A stretch of DNA of 34,430 nucleotides from CAG-1031 sp964391735 (lineage in GTDB: Bacteria; Bacteroidota; Bacteroidia; Bacteroidales; Muribaculaceae). Shown here in pieces: positions 8,163 through 16,026 of the stretch. Under the pieces are notes generated by a model that did no database searches, was not told where the DNA came from, and saw only the letters and a list, made by a program, of their open reading frames with translations. Both the position numbers and the translations under genes were made by a program. The stretch lies in contig CAYMNF010000014.1 in NCBI GenBank assembly GCA_964391735.1, positions 1-34,430 on the forward strand, read 5' to 3'. Position 1 is the first letter of the stretch. Every line of letters starts with the position of its first letter.

Positions 8163-8306
8163 GGCTTTCCCATCCTGAGTCTTACTATTGGCTGCAAGAA
8201 CCTCAGGGGTGAGAACGGTATGCTTTTTATCAAAACGCACATCGTTCATCTCAAGGGGCGACATAACGGTTATCCCCTCAATCTGCGGAATTTTAGGACT
8301 TGACAT
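8121..8306 (-). CDS. 61-residue peptide of unknown function, coupled to the VKOR gene
   Basis: I do not recognise this small protein with certainty. It has no signal peptide, no membrane segment and no cysteine. The first half (about residues 5-40) is well structured in sequence, with IPQIEGITVMSPLEMNDVRF followed by DKKHTVLTPEVLAAN. The last 20 residues are polar and low in complexity. The start ATG overlaps the last 14 bases of the VKOR-like gene, so translational coupling is likely; the 3' end overlaps yigZ on the other strand by 42 bases. I think the SPLEMN...H.VLTP pattern recurs in other Bacteroidales, but I cannot verify that here. It could be a peptide substrate or partner of the VKOR protein. 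An internal ATG (M15) is an alternative start. Confidence 0.6.
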   Translation of the reverse strand: MSSPKIPQIEGITVMSPLEMNDVRFDKKHTVLTPEVLAANSKTQDGKASENRDSLNSSEAH

Positions 8307-9324
8307 CTTGCCGGTTATTAAAATATTTGAGTAAGGCTGTGTCCAATAGGTTCAAAATCAGAAGTACCACTACATACACAGCGGCCAGGATACCGAATGT
8401 CCACCAGAAGCAACCGTTGAACACAATGCTTGCAGTCCAACCACCGGCAAGGTAGAAAGCAAATAGCAACCACAGCACTATTTGAACAAAGACACATAGC
8501 GTACACCAGGTTTTAGCAATAAACCGCTGATAAGATATGCTCCAAATCGTGTAAGGCAAGCACAGAATATTAATGGCAGCCAACACCGGTAAACTTTTTG
8601 GGAAAAGAATTAGAGCCATCAGACTCACTGAGAAGTAAGACAATCCGACCTCGCTCCACTTGAAGATGCCCATAAATGATGCAGCCTCAGAGCGCGCTAT
8701 CTCATCACAGCCCCCCTCCTCCAACACAGAGCAGACACTATCGGCAGCCTTTGTATGTATCCCCAAGGCTTTTTGTACCAGCATCCAAGATAGGGCAATG
8801 CCAACGACATCCAGGGCAAGCACCACCCAAGCCGCCCAACTACTGTAGAGACCCGAAAGCCACATCCCGATACCCAAAAGAGCGGTTATCAAAGCGGCAA
8901 GGGCCCAACGCTTCATGCGTTCAGCACCCTCCGCGATACTGTGCTCAAGATATCCCGGTTCCTTAGCCTCGTCGGTAGCCGCCGTCAATAAAGCGATTCC
9001 GTTCCAGGCAGTAATGATTTCCTCCTCAGGGGCATTGAACCGTTTACCCTGGCTGATGTATTGTACTGTACCGTCAGCTACCCGTGTGACTATCAAAAAT
9101 CCATTAAGGGTATCAACGGCAAAGGGAACGGGAAGAAGGCGCAATGCCTCTCCCCTTGCCTTTTCCTCTACCTTAACGCCCACGCTGTCAACGCCATACT
9201 CCTTCAACAGGTGCGAAACACCAAACATTGAGGAGAAAGGCATCTCTCGAAACCTTTTATCACTGTACATGCGGGTGTGTTTCACCCGCATGGCAGCCAA
9301 TAAATCACTAAGGAACGTTGACAT
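8293..9324 (-). CDS. VKOR family membrane protein with degenerate C39-like N-terminal domain
   Basis: The 343-residue product has two parts. Residues about 1-120 resemble a peptidase C39-like fold (SSMFGVSHLLKEYGVDSVGV, then PFAVDTLNGFLIVTRV and an ISQGKRF segment) but contain no cysteine, so the protease nucleophile is missing. Residues about 138-335 form a vitamin K epoxide reductase (VKOR) membrane domain with five or so helices. It has the expected cysteines: C198 and C206 in the loop before SEAASFMGIFKWSEVGLSYF, and the CxxC pair C274-C277 (WCTLC). VKOR proteins move electrons between quinones and thioredoxin-like partners to make disulfides, much like DsbB. A thioredoxin with a DsbA-like CPHC site lies just upstream, and a peptide gene overlaps the 3' end. 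The VKOR call is firm; the substrate is not known. Confidence 0.85.
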   Translation of the reverse strand: MSTFLSDLLAAMRVKHTRMYSDKRFREMPFSSMFGVSHLLKEYGVDSVGVKVEEKARGEALRLLPVPFAVDTLNGFLIVTRVADGTVQYISQGKRFNAPEEEIITAWNGIALLTAATDEAKEPGYLEHSIAEGAERMKRWALAALITALLGIGMWLSGLYSSWAAWVVLALDVVGIALSWMLVQKALGIHTKAADSVCSVLEEGGCDEIARSEAASFMGIFKWSEVGLSYFSVSLMALILFPKSLPVLAAINILCLPYTIWSISYQRFIAKTWCTLCVFVQIVLWLLFAFYLAGGWTASIVFNGCFWWTFGILAAVYVVVLLILNLLDTALLKYFNNRQDVKS

Positions 9325-9351
9325 ATAGGCGTAGTTTTGAGCTATAATTCT

Positions 9352-9645
9352 TTAAAGATAACTCTTGATTTTGCCTAACAGAACATCTGCGGGCATTTCA
9401 CCGCTCTGACGCCATTGTTCAACACCGTCCTTGTAGATTATAAACGTAGGTATTGAGTTAACCTGATTGGCATCGGCAAGCTCCTGGTTTTTATCTATAT
9501 CATACTGGTATACGTCAACCTTACCGGTCAAAAGCTCTTTGATTTCAGCCACAATAGGCATCATTCGTTGGCAATGAGGGCACCAGCTGGCAAAAAATTC
9601 TACCAAAACTACGTTTGATGATTTGATAACGTCGTTGTAATTCAT
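9352..9645 (-). CDS. Thioredoxin family protein with CPHC active site
   Basis: This is a single thioredoxin domain of 97 residues, starting MNYNDVIKSSNVVLVEFF, with the active site WCPHC at residues 21-25 and the cis-proline loop NSIPTF near residue 62. The CPHC dipeptide is the one found in DsbA and is more oxidising than the CGPC of standard thioredoxin. There is no signal peptide from the chosen start, so it is predicted to be cytosolic, which is at odds with a classical periplasmic DsbA role. A longer frame reaching back to 9747 is rejected because that codon lies inside the terminator hairpin of the upstream gene. The VKOR gene starts 27 bases downstream, which suggests a shared transcript and a possible redox pair. 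Confidence 0.9.
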   Translation of the reverse strand: MNYNDVIKSSNVVLVEFFASWCPHCQRMMPIVAEIKELLTGKVDVYQYDIDKNQELADANQVNSIPTFIIYKDGVEQWRQSGEMPADVLLGKIKSYL

Positions 9646-9711
9646 AGTCTCTTGTGTATTTGTTAATGTTTCAGTTCGTTTGACAATAAAACATCGACCA
9701 CCCTGAAATAG

Positions 9712-9756
9712 TTTATAAAAAACCACCGGAGCAATGCAGAATGTCACCCCGGTGGT
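9712..9756 (-). terminator. Rho-independent terminator downstream of the tdh-like gene
   Basis: Reading on the minus strand, ACCACCGG (9756-9749) pairs perfectly with CCGGTGGT (9729-9722) around a 19-base loop, and the transcript continues into a run of six T (9722-9717). It lies 31 bases after the stop codon of the tdh-like gene and just before the thioredoxin gene, so it separates the two transcription units. Confidence 0.85.
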
Positions 9757-9787
9757 AATTTGTTCCTTTTAGAAGTCGGCTCCCTGA

Positions 9788-10768
9788 TTAAGCCATTGCC
9801 TCGGCAGGCTCAGGGATGTTGAATTTCTTACGCAGGTTTTTAAGCATGTCTTGTGTCATGCGGTCCAAATCATATTCAGGTTTCCAATCCCACTCCTGAC
9901 GGGCACAAGAGTCGTCCAGTGAGTTAGGCCACGAGTCAGCAATGGCCTGGCGCAACGGGTCAACCTCATATTCCATCTTAAAGTCAGGAACGTATTCTTT
10001 GATTTTAGCGTAAATAATCTCAGGGTCAAAGCTCATTGAGGCCAGGTTGAAAGAGTTGCGGTGCACCAGACGTGTGGGGTCAGCTTCCATAATCTCAATC
10101 ATTCCCCTGAGGGCATCGGGCATGTACATCATGTCCATAAATGTGCCTGCGCTGATGGGGCACTTAAAGGTTTCACCCTTTACGGCAGAATAATAGATGT
10201 CAACCGCATAGTCGGTAGTGCCGCCTCCGGGAGGGGTTACGAATGATATCAGACCCGGGAAACGTACCGAGCGTGTGTCTACACCGAACCGACGTGCATA
10301 GTAGTCGCTGAGCAACTCACCGGTAACCTTGGTTACGCCATAGATTGTATCAGGGCGCTGAATGGTATCTTGCGGTGTATTGTCATGAGGAGTGGTTTTA
10401 CCGAACGAACCGATTGAGCTCGGGGTGAAGACAGCACACCCTTTCTCGCGAGCGACCTCAAGGGTGTTATAGAGGCCACCAACGCCAATCTTCCATGCCA
10501 ACTGAGGTTTTGCCTCGGCTACAGCGCTCAACAGGGCTGCCAGATTGTAAATGGTGTCAATATTATAGCGGTCTACCGTATCAGCTATTTGCTGAGGATT
10601 GGTGATGTCAACGATGGCTGAGGGGCCGCTCTCAAGGAGCTCTCCCTTTGGCTCAGCCCCCGGGATGTATCCGGCAACTACATTGTCCATGTTGTATTGA
10701 CGGCGAAGGGTCATTGTCAATTCAGAACCTATTTGCCCGGTTGAGCCAATAATCAGGATGTTTTTCAT
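9788..10768 (-). CDS. tdh: L-threonine 3-dehydrogenase, SDR/epimerase type
   Basis: The 326-residue product is an extended short-chain dehydrogenase. It has the NAD-binding GSTGQIG (residues 8-14), an NLAALLSA segment (about 75-82), and the catalytic pair Tyr143 and Lys147 in YGVTK. The segment PGLISFVTPPGGGTTDYAVD (about 171-190) is typical of the L-threonine dehydrogenase branch of the UDP-galactose-epimerase-like family and not of sugar epimerases. The enzyme oxidises L-threonine to 2-amino-3-ketobutyrate with NAD. The kbl gene, whose product cleaves that intermediate with CoA, is divergently transcribed next door, which supports the assignment. A perfect inverted repeat lies 18 bases upstream of its start. 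Function is inferred from motif and context; a sugar epimerase is the main alternative. Confidence 0.88.
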   Translation of the reverse strand: MKNILIIGSTGQIGSELTMTLRRQYNMDNVVAGYIPGAEPKGELLESGPSAIVDITNPQQIADTVDRYNIDTIYNLAALLSAVAEAKPQLAWKIGVGGLYNTLEVAREKGCAVFTPSSIGSFGKTTPHDNTPQDTIQRPDTIYGVTKVTGELLSDYYARRFGVDTRSVRFPGLISFVTPPGGGTTDYAVDIYYSAVKGETFKCPISAGTFMDMMYMPDALRGMIEIMEADPTRLVHRNSFNLASMSFDPEIIYAKIKEYVPDFKMEYEVDPLRQAIADSWPNSLDDSCARQEWDWKPEYDLDRMTQDMLKNLRKKFNIPEPAEAMA

Positions 10769-10785
10769 GGTGCAAAAACTATACT

Positions 10786-10802
10786 TACAAATATGATTTG
10801 TA
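10786..10802. promoter_or_regulatory. Inverted repeat between tdh and kbl (possible operator)
   Basis: TACAAAT and ATTTGTA form a perfect seven-base inverted repeat around a three-base centre, 18 bases upstream of the tdh ATG and about 135 bases upstream of kbl. The size and symmetry suit a dimeric repressor or activator site in a divergent promoter region. No regulator gene is nearby, so this is only a candidate. In an AT-rich region a chance repeat of this size is possible. Confidence 0.35.
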
Positions 10803-10895
10803 TATTATTTTTCAGATTGTTATTTCATAACGGTTGGCAGTGTGAAACGGCCTCTATATTTTGAGGCAAATTTAGAAAAATCCCAAAAATTATAG

Positions 10896-10903
10896 TAATT
10901 TTG
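10896..10903 (+). promoter_or_regulatory. -7 promoter element of kbl
   Basis: TAATTTTG matches TAnnTTTG exactly and lies 33 bases before the kbl ATG. Only a weak TTTA at 10871-10874 is seen at the proper distance for a -33 element. The predicted transcription start is near 10908-10910. Confidence 0.6.
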
Positions 10904-10936
10904 TGGTAGAAATTTTTCACCTCAAATCATACCTGA

Positions 10937-12130
10937 ATGTACACTAAATTCAAAGAACATCTAACCCGTGAGTTGCAAGACATACGCGATGCGGGTCTTT
11001 ACAAGGAAGAACGAGTAATAGTCACCCCCCAACGCGCCGATATTGAGGTGAAGGGAGGCAACGGCGAAGTCCTCAACTTCTGTGCTAACAATTACCTTGG
11101 TTTGTCAGACAACAAGCGTCTTATCGAGGCCGCTAAAAAAGCTATGGACGAGCGTGGCTATGGCATGTCCTCAGTTCGCTTTATCTGCGGCACCCAGGAT
11201 TTGCACAAAGAGCTTGAAAAAGCCATCAGCCGTTACTTCAAAACCGAGGATACAATTCTGTATGCCGCCTGTTTTGATGCCAACGGTGGCCTGTTTGAAC
11301 CGCTGTTAACCGAGGAGGACGCTATAATCAGCGATGCCTTGAATCATGCATCTATTATTGATGGTGTGCGCCTTTGCAAGGCTAAACGCTATCGCTACAA
11401 CAACGCTGACATGGAGGACCTGGAGCGTTGCCTCAAAGAGGCTCAGGCTCAGCGCTTCCGCATCATCGCTACTGACGGTGTTTTCTCTATGGACGGTAAT
11501 GTTGCCCCCATGGATAAGATCATTGAACTGGCCGAGAAGTATGATGCCCTGGTAATGGTGGATGAGAGCCACAGTGCCGGCGTGGTTGGCAAACGCGGTC
11601 GCGGGGTTGCTGACAAATTTGACTGCTACGGCAAAATTGATATTTTCACCGGCACCCTTGGTAAATCTTTTGGTGGTGCCATGGGCGGATTTACAACCGG
11701 ACGCAAGGAAATCATTGACATGTTGCGTCAACGCTCACGCCCCTATCTGTTCTCAAACTCAGTTGCTCCGGCAATAGTAGGTGCATCCCTTGAAATGTTC
11801 AAGATGCTTGATGAGAGCGATGAGCTGCATGACCGCCTCATGGAAAACGTTGAGTATTTCCGTAGCAAAATGCTTGAAGCCGGCTTTGACATCAAACCCA
11901 CACAGTCAGCCATCTGTGCCGTTATGCTGTACGATGCCAAACTCAGCCAGGACTTTGCCGCCGAAATGCAGAAAGAGGGCATCTATGTAACCGGGTTCTA
12001 TTATCCGGTGGTACCCAAAGGCCAGGCGCGCATTCGCGTTCAGCTCTCAGCCGGTCACACCAAGGAGGAGCTTGACAAGGCCATTGACGCCTTTAAGCGC
12101 GTTGGCAAACGCCTTGGCGTGCTGAAGTAA
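10937..12130 (+). CDS. kbl: Glycine C-acetyltransferase (2-amino-3-ketobutyrate CoA ligase)
   Basis: Kbl is a pyridoxal-phosphate enzyme that cleaves 2-amino-3-ketobutyrate with CoA to give glycine and acetyl-CoA, the second step of threonine degradation. The 397-residue product is full length. It shows LNFCANNYLGL near residues 46-56, the cofactor-contacting VDESHSAG (about 208-215), and the Schiff-base lysine Lys243 in GTLGKSFGG. Related alpha-oxoamine synthases (BioF, ALAS) share the fold, but the N-terminal segment DAGLYKEERVI and the adjacent threonine dehydrogenase gene point to Kbl. It is monocistronic, ended by a strong hairpin at 12157. Confidence 0.94.
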   Translation: MYTKFKEHLTRELQDIRDAGLYKEERVIVTPQRADIEVKGGNGEVLNFCANNYLGLSDNKRLIEAAKKAMDERGYGMSSVRFICGTQDLHKELEKAISRYFKTEDTILYAACFDANGGLFEPLLTEEDAIISDALNHASIIDGVRLCKAKRYRYNNADMEDLERCLKEAQAQRFRIIATDGVFSMDGNVAPMDKIIELAEKYDALVMVDESHSAGVVGKRGRGVADKFDCYGKIDIFTGTLGKSFGGAMGGFTTGRKEIIDMLRQRSRPYLFSNSVAPAIVGASLEMFKMLDESDELHDRLMENVEYFRSKMLEAGFDIKPTQSAICAVMLYDAKLSQDFAAEMQKEGIYVTGFYYPVVPKGQARIRVQLSAGHTKEELDKAIDAFKRVGKRLGVLK

Positions 12131-12156
12131 GAGCGCCCCTCCACATAACCAAACAG

Positions 12157-12210
12157 ACTTGCGCCTCACCCGTAAGCAACTGAATCGGGTGAGGCGCAAG
12201 TTAATTTTTA
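12157..12210 (+). terminator. Strong terminator after kbl, possibly bidirectional
   Basis: A perfect 16-bp stem (12157-12172 with 12186-12201) surrounds a 13-base loop and is followed by TTAATTTTTA on the plus strand. It sits between the convergent kbl and rodA genes. On the minus strand the downstream tract is weaker in T, so termination of the rod-shape operon here is likely but less certain. Confidence 0.88.
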
Positions 12211-12214
12211 TGAT

Positions 12215-13669
12215 TTATGAACGGCGGGAGGCGTCTAATCGTATAAGGATGAACAACAGCAACGTAAAGCCCCAGAGGGATGAGCCACCATAGCTGAAGA
12301 ATGGTAAAGGGATACCAATAACCGGCACCAGACCAATGACCATTCCCACATTGATGGCAAGATGGAAAATCAGTAATGATGCTACACAATATCCGTATAC
12401 CCGACCGAAAGGCGACGGTTGTCGTTCAGCCATCCCGATAACCCGATAAATTAGCATAAGGAAAAGGGCTAAAACGGCTATTGTTCCCACAAAGCCCTCC
12501 TCCTCACCAATTGTGCAGAAGATGAAGTCGGTATGCTGTTCAGGTACATACTTTAACTTGGTTTGTGTCCCTTGGAGAAATCCCTTCCCCAAGAATCCGC
12601 CGGAACCTATGGCAATCTTACTTTGGTTAACGTTATAACCATCCCCTCGCAAATCCTCAACTAACCCCAACGACACCTTGATGCGCTGTTGTTGATGCGG
12701 TTGCAGGATATTGTTGAATGCATAATTTACTGAAAAAAGAAAAATCAGGGAACAGAAAACAGCGACGGCAACATGACTAAGCTTGGGAATACCGCGATGC
12801 AACCACACAAGAATCAAGTAAACAACACCGGCGCCAATCATGGTGAAAAATACCGCATAGCCAGGTAGCGACACCCCGCATAATGACAGAATCCAGACAA
12901 TGGTCCACCCGGCAGCAAATCCCAAGAAGAGTTGACGGGCCTCCACCCCACGCTTGGCATAGAAAGCTGTCATCAACACCATCAGAACCATTATCAAGGC
13001 CATCACAATGGCCTCGCCACCCGGGATACCAAGATAAACCTCGGTTGAGAATTTCATCGCTACCACAAAAAATACCACTGCACACAAGGCCGCCAAAAGC
13101 ACCAATCCGCTCATCCCCTCACGGTACAAGACGAAGAACAGTGCCATGTAAGCCAGCGCCGAACCGGTTTCGCTCTGAGCCAGGATAATAAAAACGGGGA
13201 TAAGAATAAAGGACAAGGCCTTCATAAAGTTTTGCCGCGAGGCTGTGAGGGAGAAATTGTAGGTGTCAAACAGTTTTCCCAAAGCCAATGCGGTTGCACA
13301 TTTGGCAAACTCAGCCGGCTGCAACGACATTGACCCCAACTTTATCCATGAGTGCGAGCCCTTGATATTTGGGGAGATGAATATAGTCAGTATCAACAGT
13401 GCTATCATTACCAGGTAAAAAGGATAGGCGTAATCCTCAAATACCCGTGCATCGGTCAACAAAATCACCAATCCCAGCACCAATGCGAGCCCTATCCAAC
13501 GTATCTGTTTGCCTGAGAACTCGTTGAACGAGAGCATTGACGCATTATCAAAGTCATAACTGGCAGCGTAGATGCTTATCACACCCCCGATCACCATCAA
13601 CAGGTACAGTATTACTGTCCACCAATCGACGTGTCTGAAGACCGAACGCTCAATGTTTTTTTGTTCCAC
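12215..13669 (-). CDS. rodA: Rod shape-determining protein RodA (SEDS glycosyltransferase)
   Basis: RodA is the SEDS-family peptidoglycan polymerase of the elongation machinery and works with the transpeptidase PBP2. The 484-residue product has about ten or more membrane segments and the family motifs. Examples are GSHSWIKLGSMSLQPAEFAK (about 108-127), the loop NQSKIAIGSGGFLGKGFLQGTQTKL with PEQHTDFIF, and the C-terminal VIGLVPVIGIPLPFFSYGGSS. At 484 residues it is longer than the roughly 370-residue E. coli protein; the extra part lies in the central membrane segments around residues 200-300, a form I believe is common in Bacteroidota. Its start overlaps mrdA by 20 bases, which supports translational coupling. 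Confidence 0.94.
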   Translation of the reverse strand: MEQKNIERSVFRHVDWWTVILYLLMVIGGVISIYAASYDFDNASMLSFNEFSGKQIRWIGLALVLGLVILLTDARVFEDYAYPFYLVMIALLILTIFISPNIKGSHSWIKLGSMSLQPAEFAKCATALALGKLFDTYNFSLTASRQNFMKALSFILIPVFIILAQSETGSALAYMALFFVLYREGMSGLVLLAALCAVVFFVVAMKFSTEVYLGIPGGEAIVMALIMVLMVLMTAFYAKRGVEARQLFLGFAAGWTIVWILSLCGVSLPGYAVFFTMIGAGVVYLILVWLHRGIPKLSHVAVAVFCSLIFLFSVNYAFNNILQPHQQQRIKVSLGLVEDLRGDGYNVNQSKIAIGSGGFLGKGFLQGTQTKLKYVPEQHTDFIFCTIGEEEGFVGTIAVLALFLMLIYRVIGMAERQPSPFGRVYGYCVASLLIFHLAINVGMVIGLVPVIGIPLPFFSYGGSSLWGFTLLLFILIRLDASRRS

Positions 13670-15506
13670 TGTTTTTTATGGTGTGGGAGAAAAGCATCCT
13701 TTCTTCAACGTGCTTACGCTCAGGTGCTATTTCTCCTTTTAAATACTTCTCAATAATCAATGCGCCAATTGGCACACCGAAGGTTGCTCCGAATCCGGCA
13801 TTCTCAACATATACCGCTACGGCTATCTTCGGATTGGTATAGGGTGCAAAACCCATGAAGGCTGAATGGTCAGGCCCGTGAGGATTTTGGGCCGTACCGG
13901 TTTTCCCGGCGACTTCAATATCCGGCAGGTTTGCTCCCTTGCATGTTCCGCCCAATACAGCCATACGCATACCCTCGGCAATAGGGATATAATTTGCGGG
14001 ATTAATGGTAGGGTAGTTTTTTTGGCGGTACTTAACATCAATGGTTGAGTCTTGAATCCACTTGACGACATGCGGTGTAACGAACCATCCCCGGTTGGCG
14101 ATAGTGGCGGCCAAATTAGCAATCTGCACCGGGGTTGCCAAAATCTCGCCCTGTCCTATTGATACCGAGATAACCGAGTTGGCACTCCAGCGGTCATCAC
14201 CATATACTTTGTTGTAGAACTTGGCGTTGGGCAGAAAACCGCGACTTTCAGCCGGGACATCCAACCCCAACTTGTACCCGTACCCCATTGATACCAGGTG
14301 TTTCTTCCACACCTCGAACGCCTGTGCAGAGCCGCCATATCGACGCGCCTTGCTGTCAATCATTGTCTTGAATCCCCAGCAGAAATAAGAGTTACAAGAT
14401 GTCTCCAATGCCGGCTTAAGCGCAATGGGTGACGAATGTGCATGACACCCCACCCTGAGTCCGCCATTCACATACCCTTTGTTGCATGGGAAGGAGGTAC
14501 CCAAGGTGACAATATTTTCCTGTAGGAATATCAGACCTTGGGTGGGCTTGAAAGTTGAACCGGGAGGATATGCGCCCATCACTGAACGGTCAAACAGAGG
14601 CTTATCAGGGTCACTGCGCAACGCCGCATAGTTTTTGCCGCGATCGCGCCCCACCAACATGGCCGGGTCATATCCGGGGGCTGTAACCAGGCAGAGGATC
14701 TCGCCTGTCTCAGGTTCAATGGCAACCACAGCACCCTTCTTGTTGCGCATAAGGCTCTCGGCATACTCCTGCAGCTCGATATTCAGGCTCAGCCGAAGGT
14801 TGCGACCTGATATGGCTCCCACATCATGGATTCCGTTCTCATATCTCCCCTGGATTTTTCCATTGGCATTACGTATAAACACCTCTACACCCTTGCGTCC
14901 GCGCAGTGCTTTTTCATACGAGCGTTCAACACCAAGGTCACCGATGTAGTCACCCGGTGAGTAATATTCATCAGCCTTGATGTCATCAAGATTAACCTCA
15001 CGAATGTTACCCAAAACGTTGGCAGCGGCGGTTGTGTTGTATTGCCGCTGTATCCTTTTCTGTATATAGAAACCGGGAAAGCGGTAAAGTTTCTCCTGCA
15101 AACGTCCATACTCCTGTGGCGACAGATGCGTAATGAGGGTCTGAGGCGCAAAACGTGAATAACTCGGTTTTTTCTTAAGGTCTTCAAGACGTTGCAGAAA
15201 ATCCTCCTTTGTGAGCCCCAGAGAGTTACAAAAGTCAATAGTATCAAATGGCTGAACGTCACGGGGAATCATCATAACGTCATACGTCGGCTCGTTATAA
15301 ACGACCAAACGACCGTCACGGTCATAAATTATTCCTCGGGATGGGTATACAGTTTTGTTTAGGAAAGCATTTTGTTTGGCGCGGTCCTTATATGTGGGGT
15401 CCTCAAGTTGCAAATTAAACAACCTGATGGCATAGATAAGGCATATTACCGTTATGAAACCAACTATAATATAACGGCGATATCGCAGGTCAGGCCCTTT
15501 TCTCAT
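13650..15506 (-). CDS. mrdA: Penicillin-binding protein 2 (transpeptidase)
   Basis: PBP2 cross-links peptidoglycan during lateral wall growth, in complex with RodA and MreC. The 618-residue product has one N-terminal membrane helix (about 12-30), the dimerisation/pedestal domain (about 45-230, including SRGIIYDRDGRLVV), and the transpeptidase domain. The three active-site motifs are intact: SxxK with Ser317 (GSTFKP), SxN at Ser370-Asn372 (SCN), and KTG at 535-537 (GKTGTAQN). It overlaps mreD upstream by 17 bases and rodA downstream by 20. It is predicted to be sensitive to beta-lactams as for other class B PBPs. Confidence 0.96.
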   Translation of the reverse strand: MRKGPDLRYRRYIIVGFITVICLIYAIRLFNLQLEDPTYKDRAKQNAFLNKTVYPSRGIIYDRDGRLVVYNEPTYDVMMIPRDVQPFDTIDFCNSLGLTKEDFLQRLEDLKKKPSYSRFAPQTLITHLSPQEYGRLQEKLYRFPGFYIQKRIQRQYNTTAAANVLGNIREVNLDDIKADEYYSPGDYIGDLGVERSYEKALRGRKGVEVFIRNANGKIQGRYENGIHDVGAISGRNLRLSLNIELQEYAESLMRNKKGAVVAIEPETGEILCLVTAPGYDPAMLVGRDRGKNYAALRSDPDKPLFDRSVMGAYPPGSTFKPTQGLIFLQENIVTLGTSFPCNKGYVNGGLRVGCHAHSSPIALKPALETSCNSYFCWGFKTMIDSKARRYGGSAQAFEVWKKHLVSMGYGYKLGLDVPAESRGFLPNAKFYNKVYGDDRWSANSVISVSIGQGEILATPVQIANLAATIANRGWFVTPHVVKWIQDSTIDVKYRQKNYPTINPANYIPIAEGMRMAVLGGTCKGANLPDIEVAGKTGTAQNPHGPDHSAFMGFAPYTNPKIAVAVYVENAGFGATFGVPIGALIIEKYLKGEIAPERKHVEERMLFSHTIKNSGTKKH

Positions 15507-16014
15507 GCTTGTGGTTAAAGAAAAGACTATCTATTGCCAACATGATAGCTACCGAAAGGACGGTTGATGCCAAAATCCTCAACACAATCAATGTGATGTT
15601 GAAAAAGGTGAAGGCGTCAATCAAAAATATTATTGTGCAGTAGGCTAATGTGCAGGTTGACAAGTATTTGATAAAACATTCTGACCCGGGGGAGGACAAT
15701 GACGGATATGGATCAGGCATCTCCTCGCCACGCGGCAGATATAGGTTAAAAATCGGTTTGCGCATCCATGCAAGCAGCGTACAAGCCAAGGCATTCATAC
15801 CGTATGTGTCGGCAAAAATATCATCAATCAGACCCACCAAAAATCCAATTGTTAAAACCCAGTTAAGAGCCAGATTTATAGGTAGTTTAATAATGATATA
15901 TATGAACACCACCGGGATGGCAACCCCAAACATGCAAATATTATTGAAGGCTACCGCCTGAGCAAGCAGCAGTATCAATGCCGTGATAATCAGCGTTATG
16001 GCTTGTTTGGTCAT
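15490..16014 (-). CDS. mreD: Rod shape-determining protein MreD
   Basis: This is a 174-residue, very hydrophobic protein with about five membrane helices, for example ITLIITALILLLAQAVAFNN at the N-terminus and LIVLRILASTVLSVAIMLAI near the C-terminus. The loop FLVGLIDDIFADTYGMNALA resembles the conserved MreD segment after the third helix. MreD is a membrane scaffold of the elongation complex that binds MreC. The family is poorly conserved, so the identification leans on position between mreC and mrdA as well as on topology. Confidence 0.88.
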   Translation of the reverse strand: MTKQAITLIITALILLLAQAVAFNNICMFGVAIPVVFIYIIIKLPINLALNWVLTIGFLVGLIDDIFADTYGMNALACTLLAWMRKPIFNLYLPRGEEMPDPYPSLSSPGSECFIKYLSTCTLAYCTIIFLIDAFTFFNITLIVLRILASTVLSVAIMLAIDSLFFNHKHEKRA

Positions 16015-16026
16015 TGTTGAGCAGGC

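Noticed and set aside
8950..9324. Active C39 peptidase in the VKOR-like protein
   Set aside because: The domain contains no cysteine, so the catalytic nucleophile is missing; I describe it only as C39-like.
9646..9747. Longer thioredoxin frame with an extra 34 N-terminal residues
   Set aside because: Its ATG lies in the loop of the tdh terminator hairpin, and the extra residues are not a signal peptide or thioredoxin-like.
9788..10768. Sugar-nucleotide epimerase as the function of the SDR protein
   Set aside because: The PGLISFVTPPGGGTTDYAVD segment and the adjacent kbl gene favour L-threonine dehydrogenase.
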